DNA of 64,000 nucleotides, from NCBI RefSeq assembly GCF_029937855.1, contig NZ_JAPYPC010000016.1:22333-86332 (forward strand). The letters are read 5' to 3'. Under the pieces are notes generated by a model. The model was not told where the DNA came from. It made no database searches and was given only the letters and a program-made list of their open reading frames with translations. The DNA is from Christiangramia sp. GTDB taxonomy: Bacteria > Bacteroidota > Bacteroidia > Flavobacteriales > Flavobacteriaceae. Positions 1-9,666 of the stretch are shown here, piece after piece (within the stretch, counting starts at the first letter, position 1; each line of letters starts with the position of its first letter). Made by a program: the position numbers and the translations under genes.

Positions 1-2129
1 ACAATGGCCAAACCTATACCCGTTCCCTGATAATGCTCTCCTGAATGTCTTGAAAATAGGTCGAAGATCGTTTCTTTATATTTTGGATCGAAGCCTATCC
101 CATTGTCTTTCACATAATAAATAGTTTTTCTATCAAGCACTTCACTACCTATTATTATTTCAGGATTTTCACTTTTCTCGCTATATTTGAAAGCATTGGA
201 AATAAGATTAGACCACACCTGGATAAGCATTCTTTTATCACCCACTATCTTTGGCAGGTTTTTTTCCACGATAATTTTGGTATTGGGATAATTCGATTTC
301 GCATTAAAAGAAACCAGTATATCCTGAACCATATTATTGGTGGAGTTTATATTTTTATGGATGTCCAGATTTGAAACTCCGGCAAATGAAAGTATATTGT
401 CAATAAGCTCTCGCATCTCTTCTACAGAGCTCAAAATTGTATCCACCGCCATTTGACCTTCCTTCTGAAGCTCTGCATAATGGTCTTCTTTTAGGATATG
501 AGCATATCCATCAATACCCCGAAGCGGCGCTTTAAGATCATGTGATAATCCCTGGCTAAATAGTTCCAGCTCACTATGAGCTTCAGTTATCTGTTTGTGC
601 AGGCTATCAATTTTCTTCTTTTGATTTTCCAGAATGACATAACCTACACTCTCTCCTAATTTTCTTGCTCCCCTTATTTCAAAATCTTTCCAGGCATTTG
701 CCACACCCCTTACCTGTTCACTCCATTTTTCAAAAGATTTTCTCGGGCTAAGACGTTTCTTTTCTTCATCATAGGTAGCTTTATTGTCTGGATTTCCTCC
801 CCATTCTACCGTTTGCAAAACTTCTGGTCTAAACCAAATAAGAAAATTTTGTCCGCTTTTTCCAAGACGAACGCTCAAAATACCAGATACTGCTTCTTTA
901 AAACCTTCAGCTTCCGGATACACCTGTGAGAGATTTTTTGTAAAAAAAAGATGATCGCTCTTTGGGGCCAGGAATTCTCTAATTAATTTCCTGATGTATT
1001 TTTTCGGAAGGCTCTCCCCTACCAGCTTTATTTTTCCGTCTAAAACAATGGCAGCACCATTGCAATCAAAAAGATCGGTCACCTTTAAAGAGATTGAACT
1101 AAGTCCTTTTTTTATACTCTCTGCCTGCTGAATTTGATCCATAAGTTTCGCGTGAAAATCATCCACCTTATCAATACTTGCAAGAAAAGTATTAGAATCT
1201 TTCAGAGACAATTCATTTGAAAATATCTGGATTAGAAATTCACAGGTTTGGCGCTGATAATAATTAATAAACTTTGGTTTGTAATGATGGCAGGCCAGTA
1301 ATCCCCATAGCTTTCCGTTACTAATAAGGGCAGCCGTTAGCGAAGCTCCTACCCCCATATTCTGAAGATATTCTATATGTATAGGCGAAACTCCCCTCAA
1401 TTTTGAATTTGAAAGATCTAAAGCTTTCTGCGTCAAAGGTGAAAACTGAGGGATAATCTTAACAGGCGAATAATTGACATCTGAAATAGTACGAACCCTG
1501 TTTTTAAGAAATAACTGTCTCGCCTGTTTTGGGATATCACTGGCCGGATATTGTAAGCCCAGCCAGCTTTCCATACCCTCGTTTAATTCTTCTGCGATTA
1601 CCTTCCCATTCCACTCCTCGTCAAACTTGTAAACCATCACCCTATCATATTCAAAGATCGATTTTGTGATCCTGGCAGCATCCCGGCAAAGCTTTTCTGC
1701 ATTCTCTGAAGCACTTAAAGTGCTGAGTAAACTGCTGAGTTCCTTTTGAAAGTGAAAACTATCGGCTTTATTTTCCAGAGGTTCAATATCCAGGATAAGA
1801 TGTTCTCTACTGATGTGGGGAATTAAAACGAAATTATTGGTATTAATTTTCACCTCTTCCACTATAAAAACACCTTCTTCATCACTAATGGAGAGCAGTT
1901 TTTCAACGAGTTCTTTTTCAATAATGGTCGTAAGCTGCTTATTCAACAGTTCTTCCGCAGAAATATTGAATAACTCCTTAGTGTTCTCACTAACCTGGGT
2001 TATTTTGCCTGTATTTTTATCACAGGCAATTAAAACCCCATGTGCCTGCGTAACTCCAATAATATGGATAGGTTCTTTTTCGCAACTTGAAAGATCTATA
2101 TTTTTGGGATAGCCTATATGATTGTTCAT
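1..2129 (-). CDS. bphP: Bacteriophytochrome histidine kinase (partial, C-terminus off the left edge)
   Basis: A red/far-red light sensor kinase. Translating the minus strand from the ATG at 2129 gives an open frame to the window edge, about 709 codons. Cys16 sits in SCEKEPIHIIGVTQAHG, the N-terminal thioether site for biliverdin in bacterial phytochromes. The GAF domain carries PASDIP (near 1540), SPIHIEYLQNMGV (near 1370) and LWGLLACHH (near 1300), all chromophore-pocket motifs. A PHY domain follows, then a DHp helix with phosphoacceptor His in GLSHDLKAPLRG (near 545) and a HATPase domain with N, G1 (DNGIGF) and G2 (GTGIGLAI) boxes; the frame leaves the window just after G2, so only some tens of residues should be missing. 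The start lies 7 bases after the stop of the upstream CheB-CheR kinase, so the two are surely co-transcribed. No haem oxygenase gene for making biliverdin lies in the window. Family assignment is strong; the output pathway is unknown. Confidence 0.9.
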   Translation of the reverse strand, partial: MNNHIGYPKNIDLSSCEKEPIHIIGVTQAHGVLIACDKNTGKITQVSENTKELFNISAEELLNKQLTTIIEKELVEKLLSISDEEGVFIVEEVKINTNNFVLIPHISREHLILDIEPLENKADSFHFQKELSSLLSTLSASENAEKLCRDAARITKSIFEYDRVMVYKFDEEWNGKVIAEELNEGMESWLGLQYPASDIPKQARQLFLKNRVRTISDVNYSPVKIIPQFSPLTQKALDLSNSKLRGVSPIHIEYLQNMGVGASLTAALISNGKLWGLLACHHYKPKFINYYQRQTCEFLIQIFSNELSLKDSNTFLASIDKVDDFHAKLMDQIQQAESIKKGLSSISLKVTDLFDCNGAAIVLDGKIKLVGESLPKKYIRKLIREFLAPKSDHLFFTKNLSQVYPEAEGFKEAVSGILSVRLGKSGQNFLIWFRPEVLQTVEWGGNPDNKATYDEEKKRLSPRKSFEKWSEQVRGVANAWKDFEIRGARKLGESVGYVILENQKKKIDSLHKQITEAHSELELFSQGLSHDLKAPLRGIDGYAHILKEDHYAELQKEGQMAVDTILSSVEEMRELIDNILSFAGVSNLDIHKNINSTNNMVQDILVSFNAKSNYPNTKIIVEKNLPKIVGDKRMLIQVWSNLISNAFKYSEKSENPEIIIGSEVLDRKTIYYVKDNGIGFDPKYKETIFDLFSRHSGEHYQGTGIGLAI

Positions 2130-2136
2130 TAAAATC

Positions 2137-5100
2137 TTAGGCTTTTAATTTAAAATAGAAGGTGCTTCCTACTCCTTCCTGTGAATCCACCCAAATAGTT
2201 CCTTCATGCAGAAGTACGATCTTTTCTACATGGGCAAGTCCAACCCCGGTCCCATCGGTATCATCATTCCCTGGAACCCGGTTAAAAATGGTGAAAATGT
2301 TGCGTTGATCTTCTTTAGAAATCCCTATACCGTTATCCATAATAGAGAAGACCCAATGTTTATCCTCTTTATAAGCTGAAATACGAATTTCTGGATTTCT
2401 ATCTTTTGGCACATACTTAATGGCATTGCTAATAAGGTTTTGGAATAACAGTCGCAATTCCACTTCATACCCCTTTAACTGTGGTAAAGCCCCGGTATGT
2501 ATTCTAGCATTTCTATCTTTAATGCTCTTGCCCAGGTCGTACTTTACAACCTCTACGATCTCTTTGGTATCTATATGGGACTTTTTACCATTCTTTCCAA
2601 TTCTCGAATGTTCCAGAAGAGCACGTATTTGAGCCGAAAGTCTGTCTGAAGCGTCCTTAATATATTTTATATAATTCTCTCCTTTTTCATCCAATTGACT
2701 CGCATACATCTTGCCCAGAACATCACTACCAAATTTAATGGTCGCTAATGGTTCCTGGAGATCGTGGGAGCATATAGAAACAAATTGTTCCAGATCACGG
2801 TTAGCCCTTTCCAGATCATTTTTTTGTTCTCTTAACTGTTCCTGGGCCTTGTGCAATGCTGAAATATCCACACAGGTATATCGGATGGTTATGAGATTTT
2901 CATGTTCATCTTTTTCAGCAGTAGCATTGAGGATTACCGGTAAGCTTTTACCCTTTTTAGTAACCATGTACTGCTCTATATTAATAATCTCACCAGATTT
3001 TTTAATGCTGGATTTAAGCTTTTGAGTATTAAGTGGGTATTCCTGGTCAAATAATTCAGAAACGGGACGGCCTATTAGGTCTTCTTTAGATTTATAACCT
3101 AATTTTTGAATGACCTTCTTATTGCAATGCACAATAACTGAAGTTTTGGGATCTATACTTATATGTAATACCGGGTCCTCTTCATAGAAAGATTTGAAAC
3201 GCCTTTCACTGGCCATTAATTTCTCCCTGGACTTCTGAATTGTTTCTATATCGATAAAAGTAATCACTACGCCACTAATCTCGCCCTTTGATTCTCTATA
3301 AGGTGAAATCCTCTGCAAATAATTCTTTCCCTCCCGGGAAACAATATGTTTTTCAAGTATTTTACCTGTTTCTAATACCTTCTGGCAACGATCCAGAAAA
3401 CTTTGTTTTCGGCTTAAACCGAAACTATTTGTGAAATTATCTATGGGTCTGCCTATATCCCCATTTATAAGGCTGAAATGTTTTTTAATGGCAGGGGTGA
3501 ATTTTCTGATCTTAAAATCTGAATCAAGGAAAATAACTCCAATATCAGTACTTTTCAGCAGGTTGTTCATATCTGCATTCAAAGCGGCGAGATCTTCCAT
3601 CTTTTGAATATTCTCGGCATTCACCGTATTTATTTCCTCATTAACACTTTGGAGTTCTTCGTTTGTACTCTGTAATTCTTCATTAGACGCCAATAGTTCT
3701 TCATTAGCCGCCTGCAATTCTTCGTTACTTGTTTCAATTTCTTCCAAAGAGGCTTTAAGATCTTCTTTAGTTTGCTTCAGTTCATTTTCCAGTCTGGCTA
3801 CATATTCCTTGGTTTGTTGTGATGGACTAATTTTGGCAACTTCTGTTATTTCTTCAAAATTGATTTCCTTTTCAATAAAAGTGATCACATAATTCGTTTC
3901 CCCTTCTAAACTATGGTCTTTAAAAGGTTTTACTATAATATTGGCACCTATTTTCTTACTACCCTGCCTGATCACTGCATCGCTATACACCACTTTCTTT
4001 TCTTCTTTAAAAGCTTTATTAAAAGTGGACTGAACTACAAATTTCAATTCGGTATCCAGCATATCCAGCAAATTGATAGAAAAACCACTAACCGGAAGAT
4101 TAGCATACTTCCTAAATTCTCCAACAGCCTGTAAAATATTATATTCTGAATCTACGAAAACCGAAGCTCCCCCAAACTGATCCATGATCGCTTCATTTAA
4201 TTCTCCCTGTAACTTTTGCCGAATGGGATTGGAATGTGTTTTGTAAAGTTTTCGCTCCTCATCAGGCTTGTTTTTTAAAAGCTCTTTGGTAATGCTAGCG
4301 GAAATATTTGCATGGCTTATTCCATTCTTTAGACGGGTACTCGGCTTTATATTTTTATAAATCTTCCACCTACGGTCAATTTCAACAAAATGTTCTTTAT
4401 GCGTATGTACACTTTCACTTGTGCCCAATACAAGAATGCCATCTTTCTTTAGGGCATAGTGCAGCATATTTAGCGCTTTCTTCTGGATACTGTTTTGAAA
4501 ATAGATCAAAAGGTTTCTACACACCACCATATCCATATTGCTGAAGGGTGGGTTCTTAATGAGGTTATGTCTGGAGAAAACAACAGATCTCCTAATTTTA
4601 TCCGAGATCTGGTAGCTACTGGATTTACTAAGAAAATACTTTAGCAAAAAATCCTTTGGAACATCAGCTACAATACTTTCTGGATAGATTCCTTTACTTC
4701 CAATCTCCAGATGTGGTTGGGAAATATCTGTAGCGAAAATCTTTATTTCAATTCTTTTTCCCTGGATTTCCATTTCTTCGTGGAGGCACATTGCAAAGGA
4801 ATATGCTTCCTCCCCGGTACTACAGGCAACATCCCAGACTTTTAAAATATCCCCATCTTCCTTTTCACTGATCATCTTTGGAAAGACTTCTTTTCTCAAT
4901 ACTTTCCATACCTCCTCATCACGGAAGAATTTCGTTACCCCTATCAGGAATTCCCTGTATAAGATCTCAACCTCTTTTTTTTCACTTACTAGAAACCTGT
5001 AGTAATCCTTAAGATTACTGCATTTACAAATATTTACCCTTCTAGCAACCCGTCTGGCCAGGGTAGCATACTTATATTCCCTAAAATCAAGCCCTACCTC

Positions 5101-5796
5101 ATCGTTAATATAATTAAGGATTTTATTGAGTTCATTTTCATCATACTGGACATCGCCATCCTTAAAATGAAATATTGGCGGACTAGAGATAAAATCCTGT
5201 AATTCTGACCCCATTTTATCTGCGGGTAAAATATAATCTACAAGGCCTGTGTTAATGGCACTTTTAGGCATTCCATCGAACTTGGCCTCACCTGGATCCT
5301 GCACCATGACCATCCCATCATTTTCTTTTATAGCCCTGGCCCCTCTTGTACCATCACTACCTGTACCGCTTAATACCACACCAATCGCCCTTTCCTTAAG
5401 CTGTTTTGCCAGAGATTCAAAAAAGATATCTATAGGAAGGTTGAGAGTATGATTCTTAGGTTTATCGGTTAACCGAAGAATTTCATCTTCGAGGATAAGG
5501 TTATTTGCCGGCGGAATGAGATACACGTGACCAGGCTTCACCTCCATTTGATCTTTTATTTGCACAATAGGGAGACTGGTGCTTTTCTGAAGTAGTTCAC
5601 CCATCATACTTTTATGATCTGGAGATAAATGCTGAATTATTACATACGCACTTTTATCACCAGCAGGAATATTTTTAAAGAACGTTTTTAACGCTTCAAG
5701 TCCTCCAGCGCTAGCTCCAACGGCAATAATTCTCGGTAATTCAATATTCTTCTCCCTTACAGATTCTACTGTAGAATTCTCTTTAACACTTTTCAT
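2137..5796 (-). CDS. CheB-CheR-PAS hybrid sensor histidine kinase
   Basis: A 1219-residue fusion. Residues ~20-200 are a CheB methylesterase with the catalytic triad in place: Ser29 (GASAGG), His56 (QHLSPDH) and Asp148 (SGTGSDGTRG). Residues ~215-490 are a CheR methyltransferase, with the N-terminal helical part and the SAM-binding VWDVACSTGEEAYS near 320-333. A long coiled coil (~655-740) is built of repeated NEELQxxNEEL units, typical of this fusion family. Two PAS domains follow, then a DHp helix (FVSICSHDLQEPL) and a HATPase domain (NLISNAIKYV, DNGIGISKEDQ, GTGVGLAHVEKI). CheB lacks the receiver domain that usually gates it. No other chemotaxis genes are nearby, so a role in a non-flagellar signalling cascade is inferred. 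It is the first gene of an operon with the phytochrome 7 bases downstream, which suggests joint signalling. Confidence 0.92.
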   Translation of the reverse strand: MKSVKENSTVESVREKNIELPRIIAVGASAGGLEALKTFFKNIPAGDKSAYVIIQHLSPDHKSMMGELLQKSTSLPIVQIKDQMEVKPGHVYLIPPANNLILEDEILRLTDKPKNHTLNLPIDIFFESLAKQLKERAIGVVLSGTGSDGTRGARAIKENDGMVMVQDPGEAKFDGMPKSAINTGLVDYILPADKMGSELQDFISSPPIFHFKDGDVQYDENELNKILNYINDEVGLDFREYKYATLARRVARRVNICKCSNLKDYYRFLVSEKKEVEILYREFLIGVTKFFRDEEVWKVLRKEVFPKMISEKEDGDILKVWDVACSTGEEAYSFAMCLHEEMEIQGKRIEIKIFATDISQPHLEIGSKGIYPESIVADVPKDFLLKYFLSKSSSYQISDKIRRSVVFSRHNLIKNPPFSNMDMVVCRNLLIYFQNSIQKKALNMLHYALKKDGILVLGTSESVHTHKEHFVEIDRRWKIYKNIKPSTRLKNGISHANISASITKELLKNKPDEERKLYKTHSNPIRQKLQGELNEAIMDQFGGASVFVDSEYNILQAVGEFRKYANLPVSGFSINLLDMLDTELKFVVQSTFNKAFKEEKKVVYSDAVIRQGSKKIGANIIVKPFKDHSLEGETNYVITFIEKEINFEEITEVAKISPSQQTKEYVARLENELKQTKEDLKASLEEIETSNEELQAANEELLASNEELQSTNEELQSVNEEINTVNAENIQKMEDLAALNADMNNLLKSTDIGVIFLDSDFKIRKFTPAIKKHFSLINGDIGRPIDNFTNSFGLSRKQSFLDRCQKVLETGKILEKHIVSREGKNYLQRISPYRESKGEISGVVITFIDIETIQKSREKLMASERRFKSFYEEDPVLHISIDPKTSVIVHCNKKVIQKLGYKSKEDLIGRPVSELFDQEYPLNTQKLKSSIKKSGEIINIEQYMVTKKGKSLPVILNATAEKDEHENLITIRYTCVDISALHKAQEQLREQKNDLERANRDLEQFVSICSHDLQEPLATIKFGSDVLGKMYASQLDEKGENYIKYIKDASDRLSAQIRALLEHSRIGKNGKKSHIDTKEIVEVVKYDLGKSIKDRNARIHTGALPQLKGYEVELRLLFQNLISNAIKYVPKDRNPEIRISAYKEDKHWVFSIMDNGIGISKEDQRNIFTIFNRVPGNDDTDGTGVGLAHVEKIVLLHEGTIWVDSQEGVGSTFYFKLKA

Positions 5797-6405
5797 TAAT
5801 CTGAGTAGTAGTTTTTTAGGTAATAATCCAATTAATTATTACGAATCGATAATTATAGGGTAATTTTTCCAAATTCAGTAACACAATTCAAATATTTCTT
5901 GAGTCAAATGCTCAGTAATTACTGGCAGTTTCAGCTGAATACTCATTTTTCTGCTTTGAAAATTTATCCTAAAAGAGCATCTAATTATTATTTTGTACGG
6001 CTTCAGCCCTTAAACCTGACATTCTTGCAGCAATTTTGCCATTCCTGCAAAATTCTTCTTTTTTAAGAATTCGGAATTAGAAATAACATTTTTTTAAGAA
6101 GTTGTAGAGTTATCTCCAATCTCCAAAATTTATGTTTTACATATTTTTTAAAACGATGGCTATTTTTTTATATAAAAACATCGATTGCCACCATAAATTG
6201 CAAATTTCGCAACTTATATCCCCTAAAATTTAGGAAATCACATGAGAATTTAAGTTTTTATTAATGCCTACTTTCAGAAAATCAGGGTAAATTATCTGAT
6301 TAAACCAATTATCAGCGCTAATAAGGGGATTGTCGCACGGTATTTGTCCAATTAGGCACAGATCTAATCAGCAGAAAGCTGATATATTGAACCAAAAATT
6401 TAAAA
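5797..6405. other. Divergent intergenic region between the kinase operon and proC
   Basis: 609 bases without a supported gene. It must hold the promoters of the leftward kinase operon and the rightward proline operon. It is AT-rich with homopolymer runs; no reading frame of note and no clear TAnnTTTG -7 box was found. The only structured element I can support is the small hairpin just upstream of proC. Confidence 0.6.
6367..6383 (+). promoter_or_regulatory. Small hairpin in the proC leader
   Basis: ATCAGC-agaaa-GCTGAT is a perfect 6-bp inverted repeat with a 5-base loop, ending 22 bases before the proC ATG. It could be an operator or a 5' UTR hairpin; a repeat this short can occur by chance. 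Confidence 0.2.
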
Positions 6406-7215
6406 ATGAAGACATTAGTTATTGGAGCAGGAAATATGGGATTAACTTATGCCGAAGGAATGGCACAATCTGCAATGCTTAACCGGAGAAATCTTATGAT
6501 TTTCGATAAGTCGGCAGATGTGATTGCAAGATTAAGAGATCTTGATCATTTTGATGTATATGAATCCCTGGAAGAATGCCTGCCCAAAGCAGATATGGTA
6601 TTTATAGCTGTGAAGCCGTATCACTGTGATGATCTTTTTGAAGAAATGCAACCTATGGTGAATCAGGAACAGATATTTGTTTCCCTGATGGCCGGTGTCA
6701 CAATCGCAAAAATTCAGGAAGGACTTGCGGTTAAAAAAGTGGTACGTTCCATGCCTAATTTGCCTGCTCAGGTAGGAAAAGGTGTTACTTCTTATACAGA
6801 ATCCAGCGAAGTATCCAGAGTAGAACTTCTAATGGTGCGGAACCTTTTAGATACTACAGGAAAGTCTATACACGTTGAAAGCGAAAATTATATAGATGCC
6901 TCTACAGGAATTTCAGGTAGTGGACCAGCTTATGTTTTCTACTTTATGAACTCCATGTTAGAAGCCGCCCTAAAAATGGGATTCTCTAAAAATGACTCTA
7001 AAGTCCTGGTAAGTCAAACTTTTGAAGGTGCTGTTGAACTTTTTAACCAAAACGATCTTTCCCCGGATACCTGGATGAATCGTGTAGCTTCTAAAGGAGG
7101 AACAACAAGGGCTGCTTTAGATTCCATGGATGATAATAATGTTAAAGAATTAATTAAAGATGCTGCCTATGCTGCTTTTGATCGTGCAGTAGAATTAGGA
7201 GAAGAGAAAAAATAA
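6406..7215 (+). CDS. proC: Pyrroline-5-carboxylate reductase
   Basis: Last step of proline synthesis: reduces 1-pyrroline-5-carboxylate to proline with NAD(P)H, in the cytoplasm. The 269-residue protein has the usual length. The N-terminal Rossmann motif is VIGAGNMG (residues 5-12). The C-terminal dimerisation/active-site region carries SGSGPAYVFYF (~170-180) and a TTRAALDSM stretch near 233 that matches the family's conserved GGTT signature region. It heads a three-gene plus-strand operon with proB 31 bases downstream and proA after that, so the whole glutamate-to-proline route is in one unit. The leader carries a small hairpin ending 22 bases before the ATG. Confidence 0.95.
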   Translation: MKTLVIGAGNMGLTYAEGMAQSAMLNRRNLMIFDKSADVIARLRDLDHFDVYESLEECLPKADMVFIAVKPYHCDDLFEEMQPMVNQEQIFVSLMAGVTIAKIQEGLAVKKVVRSMPNLPAQVGKGVTSYTESSEVSRVELLMVRNLLDTTGKSIHVESENYIDASTGISGSGPAYVFYFMNSMLEAALKMGFSKNDSKVLVSQTFEGAVELFNQNDLSPDTWMNRVASKGGTTRAALDSMDDNNVKELIKDAAYAAFDRAVELGEEKK

Positions 7216-7246
7216 TTCAAAACTTAACTAACGAAAGAAGTTAAAA

Positions 7247-8020
7247 ATGGATAAAAAAAGAAGGATTGTTGTAAAAGTTGGAACCAATGTAATGACCAAC
7301 AAAGACAATAGAATTTTAGGCCCGGTACTCAAAAGCCTGGTAAGACAAATTGCCACATTATATGAAGAAGACATCATGGTGGTCCTTGTTTCTTCAGGTT
7401 CTGCAATTGCGGGAAAAGAAATACTGGGAGAAATAAATATAAAAGATGCCAGTAAGCGTAGACAGGTATATTCTTCAGTAGGGCAACCGCGTATGATGCG
7501 CCATTATTACAGTATTTTTCATGATTATGGAATGCGTTGCGCACAGGTCCTGGCCACTAAAAGAGACTTTAGCCCCGGTATCCACAGGGAAAATATGATC
7601 AATTGCTATGAATCTTTACTTTCTGAAGGGATTATTCCTATTGCAAATGAAGATGATGCGGTATCTGTGACCATGTCTATGTTCTCTGATAATGATGAAC
7701 TCGCAAGTCTTGTCGCCGAATTGATTGGTGCTGAAAAACTTATTATCTTAAGCGATACCGAAGGTTTATATACAGGACATCCGGAACATGATGATTCCGA
7801 AAAACTGAATAAAGTTCAGATTGATGAAAATGTTGAAAAATATGTTCAGGAATCTGATAAAGGTGAAGGTGAAGGTCGTGGCGGCATGGAATCTAAAATA
7901 AAGATTGCCAAAGGTACCGCTGCCAAAAATATTCCTACTTATATCGCCAACGGAAAACGTGATAATGTGATATTGGATATTATGGCCGGAAAACCCGTTG
8001 GCACCAAGTTTACCTCATAA
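7247..8020 (+). CDS. proB: Glutamate 5-kinase (short form without PUA domain)
   Basis: First, committed step of proline synthesis: ATP-dependent phosphorylation of L-glutamate to glutamyl-5-phosphate. The 257-residue protein contains the whole amino-acid kinase fold: RRIVVKVGTNVM at the N-terminus, VVLVSSGSAIAGK, IANEDDAVSV, FSDNDELASLVAELI and the GEGRGGMESKIKIAK substrate/nucleotide region near the C-terminus. It stops there, so the C-terminal PUA domain found in the ~367-residue E. coli enzyme is absent; short ProB proteins are known in several bacterial lineages. It lies 31 bases after proC and 33 before proA. Feedback inhibition by proline normally acts on this enzyme, but the sequence alone does not show whether it is retained. 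Confidence 0.94.
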   Translation: MDKKRRIVVKVGTNVMTNKDNRILGPVLKSLVRQIATLYEEDIMVVLVSSGSAIAGKEILGEINIKDASKRRQVYSSVGQPRMMRHYYSIFHDYGMRCAQVLATKRDFSPGIHRENMINCYESLLSEGIIPIANEDDAVSVTMSMFSDNDELASLVAELIGAEKLIILSDTEGLYTGHPEHDDSEKLNKVQIDENVEKYVQESDKGEGEGRGGMESKIKIAKGTAAKNIPTYIANGKRDNVILDIMAGKPVGTKFTS

Positions 8021-8053
8021 AATAAAGTTTAACTAAACTAAAGAAACGAAGAA

Positions 8054-9253
8054 ATGAAGTTGATAAAATCTGAAACCAAAAATAACGTACTTAAATCCAT
8101 GATGAATATCCTGGATAAAAGACGTGCTGAAATAATTTCAGCAAACAAAAAAGATCTGGAAGCTTTTTCAAAAGACGATCAGGCTATGTATGACCGCCTT
8201 ATCGTGGACGAAAAGAAAGTAGACGGAATGATACAATCTGTAAAGGAAGTGATGGATCAGGACGATCCGGTGGGACAGGTAATCGAACACCGTAAACTGG
8301 ACACCGGTCTTGATATTACCAACAAAACTGCTCCTTTTGGAAACATTATGATCATTTATGAATCCAGGCCAGATGTAACCATTGAGGCTGCGGTGCTTGC
8401 TTTTAAAGCCAATAATAAGATCTATCTAAAAGGTGGTAAAGAAGCCATTAATAGTAACAAGATCCTTGAAGAGTGCTGGCATGAAGCGCTGGAAGAAAAC
8501 GGACTTGGAAAAGAATGGATCAAATTGTTACACCTGGACAGAACTCAAACCCAGGAATTTCTAAAAAATCCGCCGGAGCAATTAGACCTTATCGTTCCTC
8601 GTGGTGGTGAAAGATTGATTGCCTTTGTGAAAGAACATGCTACCGGAGCTGTTTTAGTAAGTGGTAGAGGAAATAATTTCCTTTATGTTTCTGAAAATGC
8701 CGATTTTGAAGTAGCAAAAAAGGTGATGCTGAACGCCAAGATCGATAAGATCTCCGGATGCAATGCCCTTGACAAAGTACTGGTAGATAAGAATATTGAA
8801 GGTTTTGAGTCTAAACTGAAAGAGCTTCAGGAACTATTCAGAGATAATAAAGTGAATATTCTTGTAGACGAGGAAGTTTCAAAAGTACTGACCGATGAAG
8901 AGAAAGTCCCTTCTGAAGATACCTGGTATGAAGAATTCCTGGCCATGAAGATCGTTATTGGAGCTATTGATGGGATGGAAAATGCTATAGAGAAGATCAA
9001 TAAATATTCAGGCGGACATTCTGCTTCTATTATCACCACTAATAAGGAAGACGCTATGAACTTTATGGAGCAGGTAGACAGTGCCGCTGTGTATCATAAT
9101 GCCTCTACAAGATTCACCGATGGCGGACAAATGGGAGTTGGTGCTGAACTGGCAATTTCTACGGATAAACTTCATCACAGAGGTCCGTTAGGTCTTAAAC
9201 AATTAGTAACTAACAAGTACTACGTTTTAGGTGAAGGCCATGTGAGAGCATAA
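8054..9253 (+). CDS. proA: Gamma-glutamyl phosphate reductase
   Basis: Second step of proline synthesis: NADPH reduction of glutamyl-5-phosphate to glutamate-5-semialdehyde, which cyclises to the ProC substrate. The 399-residue protein is an aldehyde-dehydrogenase-fold enzyme of normal length. Visible motifs are IIYESRPDVT (~100-110), VPRGGERLI (~181-189) and the catalytic Cys236 within KISGCNALDKV; most family members read xxVCNAxET at this point, so the flanks are slightly divergent while the Cys is kept. The C-terminus has the conserved HHRGPLGLKQL and NKYYVLGEG. It is the last gene of the operon and is followed 17 bases later by a strong terminator hairpin. Confidence 0.95.
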   Translation: MKLIKSETKNNVLKSMMNILDKRRAEIISANKKDLEAFSKDDQAMYDRLIVDEKKVDGMIQSVKEVMDQDDPVGQVIEHRKLDTGLDITNKTAPFGNIMIIYESRPDVTIEAAVLAFKANNKIYLKGGKEAINSNKILEECWHEALEENGLGKEWIKLLHLDRTQTQEFLKNPPEQLDLIVPRGGERLIAFVKEHATGAVLVSGRGNNFLYVSENADFEVAKKVMLNAKIDKISGCNALDKVLVDKNIEGFESKLKELQELFRDNKVNILVDEEVSKVLTDEEKVPSEDTWYEEFLAMKIVIGAIDGMENAIEKINKYSGGHSASIITTNKEDAMNFMEQVDSAAVYHNASTRFTDGGQMGVGAELAISTDKLHHRGPLGLKQLVTNKYYVLGEGHVRA

Positions 9254-9270
9254 TCACTCTGGAATTTTAC

Positions 9271-9310
9271 AAACATATAAAGCCCGGTGATTGCCGGGTT
9301 TTATATGTTT
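9271..9310 (+). terminator. Rho-independent terminator after proA
   Basis: A 17-bp stem (9271-9287 against 9294-9310) with one G.U pair and a 6-base loop TGATTG. The core is CCCGG/CCGGG and the outer part is AT-rich, with a T-rich right arm. It lies 18 bases past the proA stop and is nearly symmetrical, so it may work on either strand. Confidence 0.85.
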
Positions 9311-9393
9311 TAAAATAAATTATCCATGTCCGGTTAAAGAAATTAGACCGTTTCACTTTTAGGTATTTGAACTTAGACTTGTACTTAACTATC

Positions 9394-9428
9394 TGATAAA
9401 TACAGTAAGTCTGAAATTGTATTTATCA
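9394..9428. repeat. 11-bp inverted repeat
   Basis: TGATAAATACA (9394-9404) is matched exactly by TGTATTTATCA (9418-9428), with a 13-base loop. No T-tract follows, so it is not an obvious terminator; it may be an operator or an RNA hairpin upstream of the M61 gene. Confidence 0.4.
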
Positions 9429-9602
9429 AAGAAATGCCACAATTCAAAAATTTGTAAAAGCAGGATATAGATAATAGTAAAAGGCTTTCAACTATCGAAA
9501 ATACTGAGTTAAGCTTCCTTCTTTAAAATTTTTATTGGACACCACTGAAAATAAATAAAAATTTATCAAGGTGAAGCAGCGCAATTTATGAAACTCAAGT
9601 TA

Positions 9603-9610
9603 TAAATTTG
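9603..9610 (+). promoter_or_regulatory. Candidate -7 box for the M61 peptidase gene
   Basis: TAAATTTG fits the Bacteroidota -7 consensus TAnnTTTG and lies 56 bases before the ATG at 9667. No TTG -33 element is visible at the expected 17-23 base spacing, so support is weak. Confidence 0.25.
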
Positions 9611-9666
9611 ATTTTAACTGTAACTATTGTATGCTTTTCCAGTCTTATTACTAAACTTTACAATAC

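Larger units (their letters stand above)
9311..9666. other. Intergenic region before the M61 peptidase
   Basis: About 356 bases with no supported gene. It contains an 11-bp inverted repeat (9394-9428) and a TAAATTTG box (9603-9610), each listed separately. The rest is AT-rich without recognisable structure. Confidence 0.5.

Noticed and set aside
1813..2112. 99-codon plus-strand frame opposite the phytochrome gene
   Set aside because: Antisense shadow: the minus strand here encodes the conserved PAS/GAF entry of the bacteriophytochrome, including the chromophore Cys.
5797..6405. tRNA, riboswitch or small RNA in the long divergent gap
   Set aside because: No cloverleaf, no conserved riboswitch core and no terminator-like stem beyond a 6-bp hairpin could be seen.
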